A stretch of DNA of 34,427 nucleotides, from positions 1 through 34,427 of the forward strand of contig JAJDER010000018.1 of the NCBI GenBank assembly GCA_029259725.1, in the 5' to 3' direction. The notes beneath the pieces were generated by a model that saw nothing but the letters and a program-made list of their open reading frames with translations, did not search any database and was not told the origin of the DNA. Position 1 is the stretch's first letter; each line of letters opens with the position of its first letter. The translations under genes and the position numbers were made by a program. Shown here piece by piece: positions 1-7,762 of the stretch. The stretch is from Planctomycetota bacterium (lineage in GTDB: Bacteria; Planctomycetota; B15-G4).

Positions 1-149
1 CGAATCGGACAGGGACGCGGGAAGCACCGGCCCTGCGTGCACGCCACGCCCCTTGTATGGCAGGATCGCTTGTGTGCTAGGACCCGGCCCTGCCGATACA
101 ACGGCGGGTCTCCGCCCGCCCGAGCGCCCTCTCACCTCGGAACTCCGTC

Positions 150-2654
150 ATGTTCGATCGCGTCAGCGACCGCGCCCGCAAGGTCATGAATCTCGCCAAG
201 AGCGAGGCCCAGCGGCTCAACCACGAATACATCGGCACCGAGCACATCCTGCTCGGGTTGGTCCAGGAAGGGTCGGGCGTCGCAGCCAACGTGCTGCGCA
301 ACATGGGCATCGACCTCAAGCGCATCCGGACCGAGATCGAGAAGCTCGTGAAGGGCTCGGCGACGATGGTGCCGATGGGCAACCTGCCCTTCACGCCGCG
401 GGCCAAGAAGGTGCTCGAGCTCAGCCTGGAGGAGGCCAGTCAGCTCGGACACAACTACATCGGCACCGAGCACCTCCTGCTCGGGCTGATCAAGGAGAGC
501 GAGGGCATCGCCGCGCGTGTGCTCACCAACCTCGGTGTGAAGCTCGAGGACGTGCGCGAGGAGGTGCTCGACTTCCTGGGCGCGCCGCAGGACCCGGCCG
601 AGATCGAGGAGGAGGGCGGTGGCGAGCCGGGCGAGGAGCCCAGCGGCGGGCAGCGTCAGGGCAAGGGCAAGACGCCTGCGCTCAACGCTTTCGGTCGCGA
701 CCTGACCAAGCTCGCGCGCGAGAACCAGCTCGACCCGGTGATCGGGCGGCGCGGTGAGATCGAGCGCGTGATCCAGATCCTGTCACGGCGTACCAAGAAC
801 AACCCGGTGCTGCTGGGTGAGGCCGGCGTCGGCAAGACGGCCATCGTCGAGGGACTCGCCCAGGACATCATCAACAACGAGGTGCCGGAGATCCTCAAGA
901 ACCGCCGGCTGGTGGTGCTCGACCTGGCCATGATGGTCGCGGGCACGAAGTACCGCGGGCAGTTCGAGGAGCGCATCAAGTCGGTGATGAACGAGGTGCG
1001 CCGCGCCAAGAACATCATCCTCTTCATCGACGAGCTGCACACGCTGGTCGGTGCCGGTGGCGCCGAGGGCGCGATCGACGCGTCCAACGTGCTCAAGCCG
1101 GCGCTCTCGCGTGGCGAGATCCAGTGCATCGGCGCGACCACGCTCAACGAGTACCGCAAGTACATCGAGAAGGACCCGGCGCTCGAGCGTCGCTTCCAGT
1201 CGGTGATCGTGGATCCGCCCACGCCGGACGAGACGCAGGAGATCCTCAAGGGCCTGCGCGAGCGCTACGAGAAGCACCACAACGTGCGCATCACCGATGG
1301 CGCCTTGAGGCTCGCCGTGGAGCTCTCCACGCGGTACATCACCAACCGCTTCCACCCGGACAAGGCCATCGACGTGATGGACGAGGCCGGCGCCCGCGTG
1401 CGCCTGAAGGCGATGACGGCGCCGCCGGACCTCAAGGAACTCGAGATCGAGATCCACCGGTTGGACAAGGAGAAGGAGGAGTGCGTCGCGCAGCAGGACT
1501 TCGAGCGCGCCGCGAGCCTGCGTGACCGCGCCGACAAGCTGCGTGCGAAGCGCGACCAGATCGAGAAGGAGTGGAAGAGCTCCTCGACCGAGATCGACGG
1601 CACCGTGGACGAGGAGGTCATCGCCGAGACGGTCAGCAAGATGACCGGCATCCCGCTCCAGCGCATGGACCGGGGCGAGGCCCAGCGCCTGCTCAAGATG
1701 GAGGACGAACTCCACCGGACCGTGATCAGCCAGGACGCCGCGATCGTGGCCATCAGTCGCGCGGTGCGCCGCAGCCGTTCGGGTCTGAAGGACCCGCGCC
1801 GGCCCATGGGCAGCTTCCTGTTCCTCGGCCCGACGGGCGTGGGCAAGACGCACCTCGCGAAGCAGCTCGCCGCGTTCCTGTTCGGGAGTGACGAGGCGCT
1901 GATCCAGATCGACATGTCGGAGTACATGGAGAAGCACAACGCGTCGCGGCTCGTCGGCGCGCCTCCCGGCTACGTCGGTTACGAGGAGGGCGGCCAGCTC
2001 ACCGAGAAGATCCGTCGGCGCCCGTACTCGGTGGTGCTGTTCGACGAGATCGAGAAGGCCCACAGCGACGTCTACAACATGCTGCTCCAGATCATGGAGG
2101 AGGGCCGCCTCACCGACAGCTTCGGTCGCGCCGTGGACTTCCGCAACGTGCTGCTGATCATGACCAGCAACATCGGTGCCAACATCATCAAGAACCAGAC
2201 CGGCATCGGCTTCGCGTCCACCGACGTGGAGAAGAACTTCGAGAACATGCGACACAACCTCATGAACGAGGTGAATCGCTTCTTCCGTCCCGAGTTCCTG
2301 AACCGTCTCGACGACACGATCGTGTTCAAGCCGCTGCAGAAGGAAGACCTGGTCGAGATCCTCGACATCGAGATGAAGGGCATCCGCGCGCGCCTGCTCC
2401 AGAAGGGGCTCACGCTGGAGCTGACCAAGGCGGCCGAGTTGTTCGTCATCGAGCACGGCACGAACCTCGACATGGGCGCGCGACCGCTGCGCCGTGCGGT
2501 CGAGCGCTACATCGAGGATGCGCTGAGCGAGGAGCTGCTCAAGGGCGACTTCGAGGAAGCGTCCGGCATCGTCGTCGATGGCCCCTCCGAGGAAGACGCC
2601 GACAAGCTCACCTTCACGGCGGCGGTCGAGAAGACCGAGGCCCTGACGTCGTGA
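150..2654 (+). CDS. clpC: ATP-dependent Clp protease ATP-binding subunit ClpC
   Basis: This is a cytoplasmic AAA+ unfoldase of 834 aa, the usual ClpC length, which feeds substrates to the ClpP peptidase. Two Clp_N repeats fill roughly residues 1-150. The first AAA+ domain has Walker A GEAGVGKT at 223-230 and a Walker B ending FIDE. A UVR/M-domain coiled coil covers about 435-475, which separates ClpC from ClpA. The second AAA+ domain has Walker A GPTGVGKT at 560-567 and Walker [11 protein letters not shown] ClpP-docking tripeptide IGF lies at 686-688, so this is a protease partner and not a ClpB-type disaggregase. The ATG at 150 gives the canonical N-terminus [11 protein letters not shown]; the ribosome site is weak. 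The 149 bases upstream show no clear CIRCE or CtsR-type operator and only a poor sigma70-like match. The stop overlaps the start of the next gene by 4 bp. No clpP or mcsAB gene is nearby. Confidence 0.97.
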   Translation: MFDRVSDRARKVMNLAKSEAQRLNHEYIGTEHILLGLVQEGSGVAANVLRNMGIDLKRIRTEIEKLVKGSATMVPMGNLPFTPRAKKVLELSLEEASQLGHNYIGTEHLLLGLIKESEGIAARVLTNLGVKLEDVREEVLDFLGAPQDPAEIEEEGGGEPGEEPSGGQRQGKGKTPALNAFGRDLTKLARENQLDPVIGRRGEIERVIQILSRRTKNNPVLLGEAGVGKTAIVEGLAQDIINNEVPEILKNRRLVVLDLAMMVAGTKYRGQFEERIKSVMNEVRRAKNIILFIDELHTLVGAGGAEGAIDASNVLKPALSRGEIQCIGATTLNEYRKYIEKDPALERRFQSVIVDPPTPDETQEILKGLRERYEKHHNVRITDGALRLAVELSTRYITNRFHPDKAIDVMDEAGARVRLKAMTAPPDLKELEIEIHRLDKEKEECVAQQDFERAASLRDRADKLRAKRDQIEKEWKSSSTEIDGTVDEEVIAETVSKMTGIPLQRMDRGEAQRLLKMEDELHRTVISQDAAIVAISRAVRRSRSGLKDPRRPMGSFLFLGPTGVGKTHLAKQLAAFLFGSDEALIQIDMSEYMEKHNASRLVGAPPGYVGYEEGGQLTEKIRRRPYSVVLFDEIEKAHSDVYNMLLQIMEEGRLTDSFGRAVDFRNVLLIMTSNIGANIIKNQTGIGFASTDVEKNFENMRHNLMNEVNRFFRPEFLNRLDDTIVFKPLQKEDLVEILDIEMKGIRARLLQKGLTLELTKAAELFVIEHGTNLDMGARPLRRAVERYIEDALSEELLKGDFEEASGIVVDGPSEEDADKLTFTAAVEKTEALTS

Positions 2655-3739
2655 GCGCGTCCGAGCCCCGCTCCCGGCGTCGCGTCCAGCGCCGTCGGAG
2701 CGCGGCTCGGGCGGCGGGCGTCCTGGCGCTGCTCCTGCTCGCGTCGGCGGTGTCCGCCCAGCAGGACGGAGGGCCCGGCGCGTCCGGCAGTCCCGGCCCG
2801 GCAGGCAAGCCGAAGGGTCGCAGTGTCACGCCGGACGTCGCCGACGCCGAGGCGTTGGCACAGAAGCCGCTGCGGGATGACGAGCCCTCGGGACCCACCG
2901 AGGCCCAGCTCCGGTCGCGCTCGTACTGGTTGTTCGAGGCACCGGTTCCCACGCCCGAGGAACTGGCCGCCGACCCGGACGCGCATGCGGAGCTGCTCGA
3001 GCGGAACGGCATCGCTCTCGACGTCGCGGCGCAGACGGTGTCGGTGCGAGGCGGCGTCGTCCACGATCGGAGCTCGCTCGAGTATCCGATCGAGTACCTG
3101 ATCACCACCGAGCGCGGGAAGACCTACGAGTCGGCCTTTCTCGTGCGCGCGCGGCCGAAGCTGCTCGACGCCTGCCTGCAGGCGGTGGGCCTGGAGCCGG
3201 GCACGGGCATGAGCTACGAGTTCCTCGAGCCACCGCCCGAGGACACCTCGGCGCCCGACTACCTGACCACGCCGGCAAGCGGGCCGTTGGCCTCGATCGA
3301 TGTGACCTGGATCGATGATGGCGGTCGTGCTCATCGCGCTTCCCTGGAGTCGATGCTGATCGACGCGCTCACGGGCGAGGAGCTGCAGGGTGACGGCTGG
3401 ATCTACATCGGGTCGCGCACGGCGTTGATCCCACGTGGTCGTGAGGACACCGTCGAGCGCTTCATGGCCGACATCGAGGGCAACCTCGTCGCGATCTACC
3501 TGGACGGTCGCGGGACGTGCCTCTTCGAGCGCAACTCGCTGCGCGGCATCGACACGCCCTACACGCTCCACCCCGAGCGCATGCCGCCGCGGAGTTCGTC
3601 GGTGACGCTCCACTTCCATCCGACGGGCGGCTTCGTCGAGCCGCGCGAGGCCTTCGCCGGGAGCGAGCAACCCACGCCCGATCAGCTCGCGCCCAGGCAG
3701 CCCGCGCCCGATCAGCCGTCCTCGAAGCCACCGAGGTAG
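2651..3739 (+). CDS. Secreted YdjY-domain-like protein
   Basis: Encodes 362 aa starting at a GTG that overlaps the clpC stop as GTGA, so translation is probably coupled. The N-terminus is an arginine-rich n-region, a hydrophobic stretch at about residues 21-34 and an SAVSAQ cleavage site, so export is expected. A Gly/Pro-rich linker follows. Residues about 115-285 read like the YdjY family: an opening NGIALDVAAQTVSVRGGV, then a GKTYESAFLV segment and later DGWIYIGS. YdjY-type domains are common in planctomycetes and have been described as possible metal sensors; assignment here is by pattern recognition and moderate. The C-terminal 35 residues are a low-complexity Pro/Gln/Ala tail with repeated QPAPDQ-like units. 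Coupling of a secreted protein to a cytoplasmic unfoldase is odd and may only reflect compact gene packing. Confidence 0.85.
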   Translation: MSASEPRSRRRVQRRRSAARAAGVLALLLLASAVSAQQDGGPGASGSPGPAGKPKGRSVTPDVADAEALAQKPLRDDEPSGPTEAQLRSRSYWLFEAPVPTPEELAADPDAHAELLERNGIALDVAAQTVSVRGGVVHDRSSLEYPIEYLITTERGKTYESAFLVRARPKLLDACLQAVGLEPGTGMSYEFLEPPPEDTSAPDYLTTPASGPLASIDVTWIDDGGRAHRASLESMLIDALTGEELQGDGWIYIGSRTALIPRGREDTVERFMADIEGNLVAIYLDGRGTCLFERNSLRGIDTPYTLHPERMPPRSSSVTLHFHPTGGFVEPREAFAGSEQPTPDQLAPRQPAPDQPSSKPPR

Positions 3740-3796
3740 CCCATCGCGCGCAGTCGGTCGTCGTGTCCGGCGTCCGTGGGAGCGGCCGGGGGGGCC

Positions 3797-4093
3797 TCAC
3801 CCGTGGCCGGGGCCAGGAGCGCTTCGGCATGCGTCGGGGCCGCGGGCACGCCACGTGAGCGTGACGGGGCCGGGCCGCGCGGGCAGCGGCACGATGTGAT
3901 CGGCGGTCGCCGCCGAGGAGTCGAGTCCGAGGGGGATCTCGGCGAGCGACTCCTCGTCGAGGGTCAGCTCGAGCATGACCGTCTTGCCGGGTCGCGAGCG
4001 TCCGCGCGGGCCGGCCTCGAGCAAGCCCCGCGGGGCGAGCGCCGCCGTGGAGAAACGCAGCGCGCTGCCGGCCGCCATCGAGGTGACGACCCC
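3797..4093 (-). pseudogene. Frameshifted 3' part of the lipoprotein gene
   Basis: This stretch carries the apparent C-terminal third of the lipoprotein that starts at 4689, in the frame reached by adding one base in the C run at 4090-4093. In that frame it reads about 98 residues, including VVTSMAAGSALRFSTAALA and DHIVPLPARPGPVTLTWRA, then stops at 3797. The break is a single-base event in a homopolymer, so a sequencing or assembly slip is as likely as true gene decay. With the correction, the gene ends 57 bp from the convergent YdjY-like gene, which fits the compact spacing seen elsewhere here. Confidence 0.5.
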
Positions 4094-4689
4094 GCCTGGG
4101 AGACGTGGTGCTCCCGGGGGTTCAGGGAGGAGACCAGGACGATTCCCGGCGTCGCCACGCCGCCCACATGGGCGCGGATGAGGCCGCTCGCCGCGGCGTC
4201 CGCTTGTCCGGCACCCCGTGGTCCGGCACGCCGTTCGCCGACGACGAACCACAACGCCAGCTCGACGCGCGTGGGCGGCCCGAGGCCGGCGGCGTCGGTG
4301 ATCACGAGCGCCGTGGGGTCGAACCGGTACATGCGGTCCTCGGCGCCACCGCGCTTGGTCACGGCCGCCAGCTCGCGGACCTTGCGGCCGTCGAGCCGCA
4401 CCTTGGGTGGCAGCCCGCCGCGGGGCAGGGCGAAGTCCTGCACGTGGTGCGGCGCCGACCAGGCCCCGTCGCCGGTCGGTTGCCAGGCGTCATCGGGGAT
4501 GTGCAGGGTGAGCCTGAGCGCCAGCGACCCCTCGTCGGTCTCGAGCAGGGCCGCCCCGCCCGTCGGCTGGAGCGGGACCCCCGCCGGCGCCGTGGATGCG
4601 CGCTCCGGAGCGACCTCGGCGTCGCCGCACCCGACCAGGGCAAGGGCGCAGGCGAGAGCGCAGCAGACCCGGCACGCCGCGCGTTCCAC
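3964..4689 (-). CDS. Predicted lipoprotein, 5' part of an apparently frameshifted gene
   Basis: The open frame as sequenced is 241 aa, from a GTG at 4689 five bases after the radical SAM stop on the same strand. The N-terminus has a hydrophobic core and a lipobox ending VGC, so it is a probable lipoprotein. The body contains RLTLHIPDDAWQ and VELALWFVVGE, typical of a globular beta-rich secreted domain, but I do not recognise the family. After about residue 200 this frame becomes an Arg/Ser/Pro-rich stretch unlike coding sequence, while the -1 shifted frame becomes protein-like (LRFSTAALAPRGLLEAG and KTVMLELTLDEESLAEIPLG). The switch falls at the C4 run 4090-4093, where one missing base would join the halves into a gene of about 297 aa ending at 3797. 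It probably forms an operon with the radical SAM gene. Confidence 0.6.
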   Translation of the reverse strand: MERAACRVCCALACALALVGCGDAEVAPERASTAPAGVPLQPTGGAALLETDEGSLALRLTLHIPDDAWQPTGDGAWSAPHHVQDFALPRGGLPPKVRLDGRKVRELAAVTKRGGAEDRMYRFDPTALVITDAAGLGPPTRVELALWFVVGERRAGPRGAGQADAAASGLIRAHVGGVATPGIVLVSSLNPREHHVSQAGSSPRWRPAARCVSPRRRSPRGACSRPARADARDPARRSCSS

Positions 4690-4694
4690 AGGCC

Positions 4695-5999
4695 TCAGCT
4701 CAGCTCGAAGTCGCAGGCCGCGTCCGAGAGCAGCTTGCCCGACTCGGCGTCACTGACCGCGACCCAGACGCGGTAGGTCCCGGGCGACAGGCCTTCGTGC
4801 GGCACACCGAAGGACTCCACCAGCTCGGTGCGTTCGGGCAGCTCGAGCGGGACCTCGACCAGCGTGCGGTCCTCGCCCCCGATCTCGTCCTGGAGTCGCA
4901 GGCTGACGCGCACCGCGCGGGTCTCGAGCATGTGGTTGAAGAGGCGGCCCATGACCACGGTGCGGTCGGCCTCGACGACCTCGGTGCGCAGGCTGGCCTC
5001 GACCTCGGGCAGCGAGGAGTACGTCGAATGGTAGCCGTGCAGCTCGACCTTCACGGTCGGGTGCTCGCTGACCAGGCGCTTGACGAGCGGCTCCAGCTGC
5101 TCGAAGCGCGCCCCGCCATCGCGGTAGGACATGCCGCCGGGCGTGTCGGTGTTCATCAGCAACACGCGATCGAGACCGATCTCCTCGGCCCAGGTCACGG
5201 CGCGCTCGAGTTCCTCGTCCGTGCTGTTCCACTCGAAGAGCACCATCTTCCAGACCAGCTCCGGGGTGGCGGACCCGAGACGCTTGCGCGCCGCGGCGAA
5301 GTCGGTGGCGAACTTGACCACGCGTTCGAGCTTGCCACCCCGCCGATACCGACCGTAGGTCTCCTGGTCGACGCCGTCGAAGGCGATCTCGATCTCGTCC
5401 AGCCCACACGTGACCAGCTCTTCGCGAAAGCCGAAGTTGCCGTTGGTGTGCGCCGTGACCCGGGCGCCGAGCCTGTCCTTGCCCAGGCGCACGAGTTCGG
5501 GGAACTCCGGGTTCATCAACGGTTCACCGCGCCCCGAGAACCAGACCTCGCGCACGGCGATCTCGTGGGCGGACAGATCGTCGACCACCTTGCGGAACAA
5601 GCCGAGCTCCAGCTGATACGGCGGCTCCTTGGTCTGGCGCCGCACCGGCAAGCGCACGCACAGCGGGCAGTCCACATTGCACAGGAAGCTCGACTCCACC
5701 TGAAGCGTGTCGATCGCGCGCACGACGCCGGTCGCGGTGTCGACGCTCTTCCAGGCGGCCTCGCCATCGTTGCGCAGGAAGGAACAGCCACGGCAGTAGT
5801 CGAACGGCAGCCGCCCGGCGTGCAGTTCGGTGCGCATGCGGCGGAAGGCCTCGCCGTTGAGCACGTCGTCGACGACGTCCTTGCCCGCCAGGCTCTCCTC
5901 CGAGATCTGCAGGATCGGGTGGTGCTCACCGGGGGAGCACCAGCACGGCACCTCGCCGTTGGCTTTGACGTAGAACGAATCGACGGCCATGCAGTTCAT
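4695..5999 (-). CDS. Radical SAM protein with N-terminal SPASM-like segment
   Basis: Encodes 434 aa from the ATG at 5999 (MNCMAVDSF); the frame stays open upstream to 6113, but those residues are low-complexity. The radical SAM CxxxCxxC motif is C107, C111 and C114, binding the [4Fe-4S] cluster that cleaves S-adenosylmethionine. It is followed by a GEP motif (FSGRGEPLMNPEF) and TAHTNGN, typical of the TIM-barrel core. Residues 1-75 hold Cys 3, 19, 21, 69 and 72 around NGEVPCWC, VLNGEAFRRMR and CRGC. This is the pattern of a SPASM auxiliary-cluster domain, which normally lies C-terminal to the core. Residues about 345-434 look like a beta-sandwich (NHMLETRAVRVSLRLQD, GTYRVWVAV) resembling Wzt-type carbohydrate-binding tails. 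The lipoprotein gene follows after 5 bp and may be a substrate or partner; this is inference from adjacency. Substrate unknown. Confidence 0.85.
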   Translation of the reverse strand: MNCMAVDSFYVKANGEVPCWCSPGEHHPILQISEESLAGKDVVDDVLNGEAFRRMRTELHAGRLPFDYCRGCSFLRNDGEAAWKSVDTATGVVRAIDTLQVESSFLCNVDCPLCVRLPVRRQTKEPPYQLELGLFRKVVDDLSAHEIAVREVWFSGRGEPLMNPEFPELVRLGKDRLGARVTAHTNGNFGFREELVTCGLDEIEIAFDGVDQETYGRYRRGGKLERVVKFATDFAAARKRLGSATPELVWKMVLFEWNSTDEELERAVTWAEEIGLDRVLLMNTDTPGGMSYRDGGARFEQLEPLVKRLVSEHPTVKVELHGYHSTYSSLPEVEASLRTEVVEADRTVVMGRLFNHMLETRAVRVSLRLQDEIGGEDRTLVEVPLELPERTELVESFGVPHEGLSPGTYRVWVAVSDAESGKLLSDAACDFELS

Positions 6000-6116
6000 G
6001 GGGAGCCTTGGCGAGGGAGCGCGAGGCGGCGCGCGATCCACCCAGGTTAGTGCGCGGCGGCCTGCTGTCCACCGCCGTCCGTGCTTCGCTCGCCCCGGCC
6101 GGGAGACGAGCACCGG

Positions 6117-6134
6117 CCGGCGCGTCCGCGCCGG
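6117..6134 (-). terminator. Inverted repeat directly after the PPK2 stop
   Basis: A perfect 8-bp inverted repeat, CCGGCGCG-tc-CGCGCCGG, abuts the stop codon of the PPK2 gene at 6135. Two self-complementary CCGGCCGG copies follow at 6095-6102 and 6113-6120. This is hairpin-forming and plausible as a GC-type transcription end, but there is no T tract. Confidence 0.4.
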
Positions 6135-7694
6135 TCAGAGGGCGCCCTGAAGGTGGTCGCAGACCGCGCGCAGCACGGCGACCCGGGCCCAGCGCTTGTC
6201 GTTGGCCGGGACCAGCACCCAGGGAGCCTCGGGGCGCTGCGTCTCGCGCACCATGTCGTCGGCGGCCTGCTCGTAGGCGCGCCACTTCTCGCGGTTGCGG
6301 TAGTCGTCCTCGGTGAGCTTGTAGGCCTTGTAGGGGATGCTGCGGCGGGCCTCGAAGCGACGCAGCTGCTCTTCGGGATCGATGTGCAGCCAGAACTTCA
6401 GCACGATCGCTCCGGCTTCGATGAGCTGCGCCTCGAAGTCGCGGATCTCCGCGTAGGCGCGGCGCCAGGCCTCGGGCGTCGCGAAGCCCTCGATGCGCTC
6501 GACCAGGACGCGCCCGTACCAGGTGCGATCGAAGAGGGTCGCGCGTCCGCGCGGCGGGATGTGCCGCCAGAAGCGCCAGAGGTGGTGGTGTTCGCGCTCC
6601 TCCTCGGTCGGGGCCGCGATCGGCACGACGCGGTAGAAGCGCGCGTCGAGCACCTTGGTGATGCGCCGTATCGCCCCGCCCTTGCCGGCCGCGTCCCAAC
6701 CCTCGAACCCGAGCACGAGCGAACGTTTCTTGCCGAGCTTGCGGCCCAGCTTGAGCAGGCGCTTCTGCTGCGCCGCGAGCTGCTGCCTGTAGGCGTCCTT
6801 GGGCAGCGAGAGCGTCAGGTCCAACTCGTCGAGCACCGTGAGCCCGTCGGGGCCGCGCGGCCCCTCCGCGGAGATCACGGCGGCGGGCTCGTGCGCGGGG
6901 CCGGGGTGCGGATCGGCGCCGGCGGTCACGCCAGCGGTCACGCCGACGGTCACGCGGTCGGCCGCATCACGCGCGGCCGTGCCGTCGGTGTCGAGGCGCG
7001 CCCGGAGCGCGTCGAGGACGGCGCGTCCCACCGAGAGGTCGCGGTGCCGCGAGTCGGTCGCGTCGATGACGCGCCACGGCACGGAGTTCGCCGTCGTGCG
7101 TTCGAGCACGTGCTCGACGACTTCGAGGGCCTTGTCGAAGAGCTCGTAGATGAGCCGGTCGGTCTTGTCGAGGCGCCAACCGCGCAGGCTGCGCTTCTTC
7201 TTGAGGCGTTTCTTGTGCTCCGCCCTGGGGAGGTGCAACCAGAGCTTGACGATCACCGCGTTGTCGTCGAGGAGCATCTCCTCGAGGCAGCGGATGTGGC
7301 CGATCCAGTCGTCGAGGCCGTCGTCGTCGAGGTCACCGAGGACGCGTTCGCGCACGGCGTCGACGGCCCAGCCGCGCATGATCACCCCGGCGCGCCCCTT
7401 CGGTGGGAGCACGCGCCAGTATCGCTGGAACGGGGGGAAGCGGCGCTCGGCAGGCGTCGGCTTCCCGAACGCGGCGGCGGTCAGGAAGCGCGCGTCCATC
7501 CACTCGTGGAGCAGGTTGAGGACGTCGTTGCAACCCGGGCGATCGTCGCCGTCGAGCAGCACGAGCAGAGGATAGTCCTTCGACTTGAGCTCGTGCTGCG
7601 CCATGAGCAGCGCCTCGCGAAGCTCCGGGACCACGCTGTCGTGGACCTGCTTGGAGACGCTCTCGCCGGACTCGGCCGCGGTGAACATCGACAT
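6135..7694 (-). CDS. pap: Polyphosphate:AMP phosphotransferase, two-domain PPK2 (class II)
   Basis: Encodes 519 aa with tandem PPK2 domains, the architecture of the PAP/class II enzymes that phosphorylate AMP to ADP using polyphosphate. The C-terminal domain has an intact Walker A, GFEGWDAAGKGG at about 328-339, then RRITKVLDAR, a Walker B FDRTWYGRVL and the lid segment RFEARRSIPYKAYKLTEDD. The N-terminal domain keeps the fold signature but its P-loop is degenerate (GDDRPGCND at 49-57, lacking GKG), and its Walker B equivalent reads MRGWAVDAV, so it is probably structural, as known for the family. The interdomain linker holds three 12-bp DNA repeats (6921-6956). The start at 7694 gives MSMFTAAES; a second ATG lies at 7688. 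A hairpin between this gene and the upstream lhgO suggests separate transcription. Likely role: nucleotide balance or energy storage in the cytoplasm. Confidence 0.92.
   Translation of the reverse strand: MSMFTAAESGESVSKQVHDSVVPELREALLMAQHELKSKDYPLLVLLDGDDRPGCNDVLNLLHEWMDARFLTAAAFGKPTPAERRFPPFQRYWRVLPPKGRAGVIMRGWAVDAVRERVLGDLDDDGLDDWIGHIRCLEEMLLDDNAVIVKLWLHLPRAEHKKRLKKKRSLRGWRLDKTDRLIYELFDKALEVVEHVLERTTANSVPWRVIDATDSRHRDLSVGRAVLDALRARLDTDGTAARDAADRVTVGVTAGVTAGADPHPGPAHEPAAVISAEGPRGPDGLTVLDELDLTLSLPKDAYRQQLAAQQKRLLKLGRKLGKKRSLVLGFEGWDAAGKGGAIRRITKVLDARFYRVVPIAAPTEEEREHHHLWRFWRHIPPRGRATLFDRTWYGRVLVERIEGFATPEAWRRAYAEIRDFEAQLIEAGAIVLKFWLHIDPEEQLRRFEARRSIPYKAYKLTEDDYRNREKWRAYEQAADDMVRETQRPEAPWVLVPANDKRWARVAVLRAVCDHLQGAL
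6921..6956. repeat. Three tandem 12-bp repeats inside the PPK2 linker
   Basis: Three direct copies of a 12-bp unit close to ggcggtcacgcc (6921-6932, 6933-6944, 6945-6956) encode VTVGVTAGVTAG at residues 247-258. They lie in the loop between the two PPK2 domains, where length change would be tolerated. Confidence 0.75.
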
Positions 7695-7716
7695 CGGTGG
7701 AGACTCCGAGGCAGCT

Positions 7717-7739
7717 GCCCGGCGGGTGCGCCCCCGGGC
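7717..7739 (-). terminator. Hairpin between lhgO and the PPK2 gene
   Basis: GCCCGG (7717-7722), a bulged C, GGG (7724-7726), a 4-base loop TGCG, then CCC and CCGGGC (7731-7739) form a 9-bp stem with one bulge. It lies in the 68-bp gap after the lhgO stop and before the PPK2 start. There is no T tract, so termination is plausible but unproven. Confidence 0.4.
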
Positions 7740-7762
7740 CCGGCCAGGTCGTGAGCGCGAGT

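Noticed and set aside
53-80. Possible sigma70-type promoter upstream of clpC (TTGTAT, 16-bp gap, TGCTAG)
   Set aside because: Only three and two of six consensus positions match; not better than chance.
783-2456. A 557-codon minus-strand open frame opposite clpC
   Set aside because: The plus strand encodes a full-length ClpC; the antisense frame has no recognisable domain.
6000-6113. N-terminal extension of the radical SAM protein to 6113
   Set aside because: The extra 38 residues are Arg/Pro-rich and overlap palindromic intergenic DNA; the start at MNCMAVD puts the first cysteine at residue 3, as expected for the SPASM-like segment.
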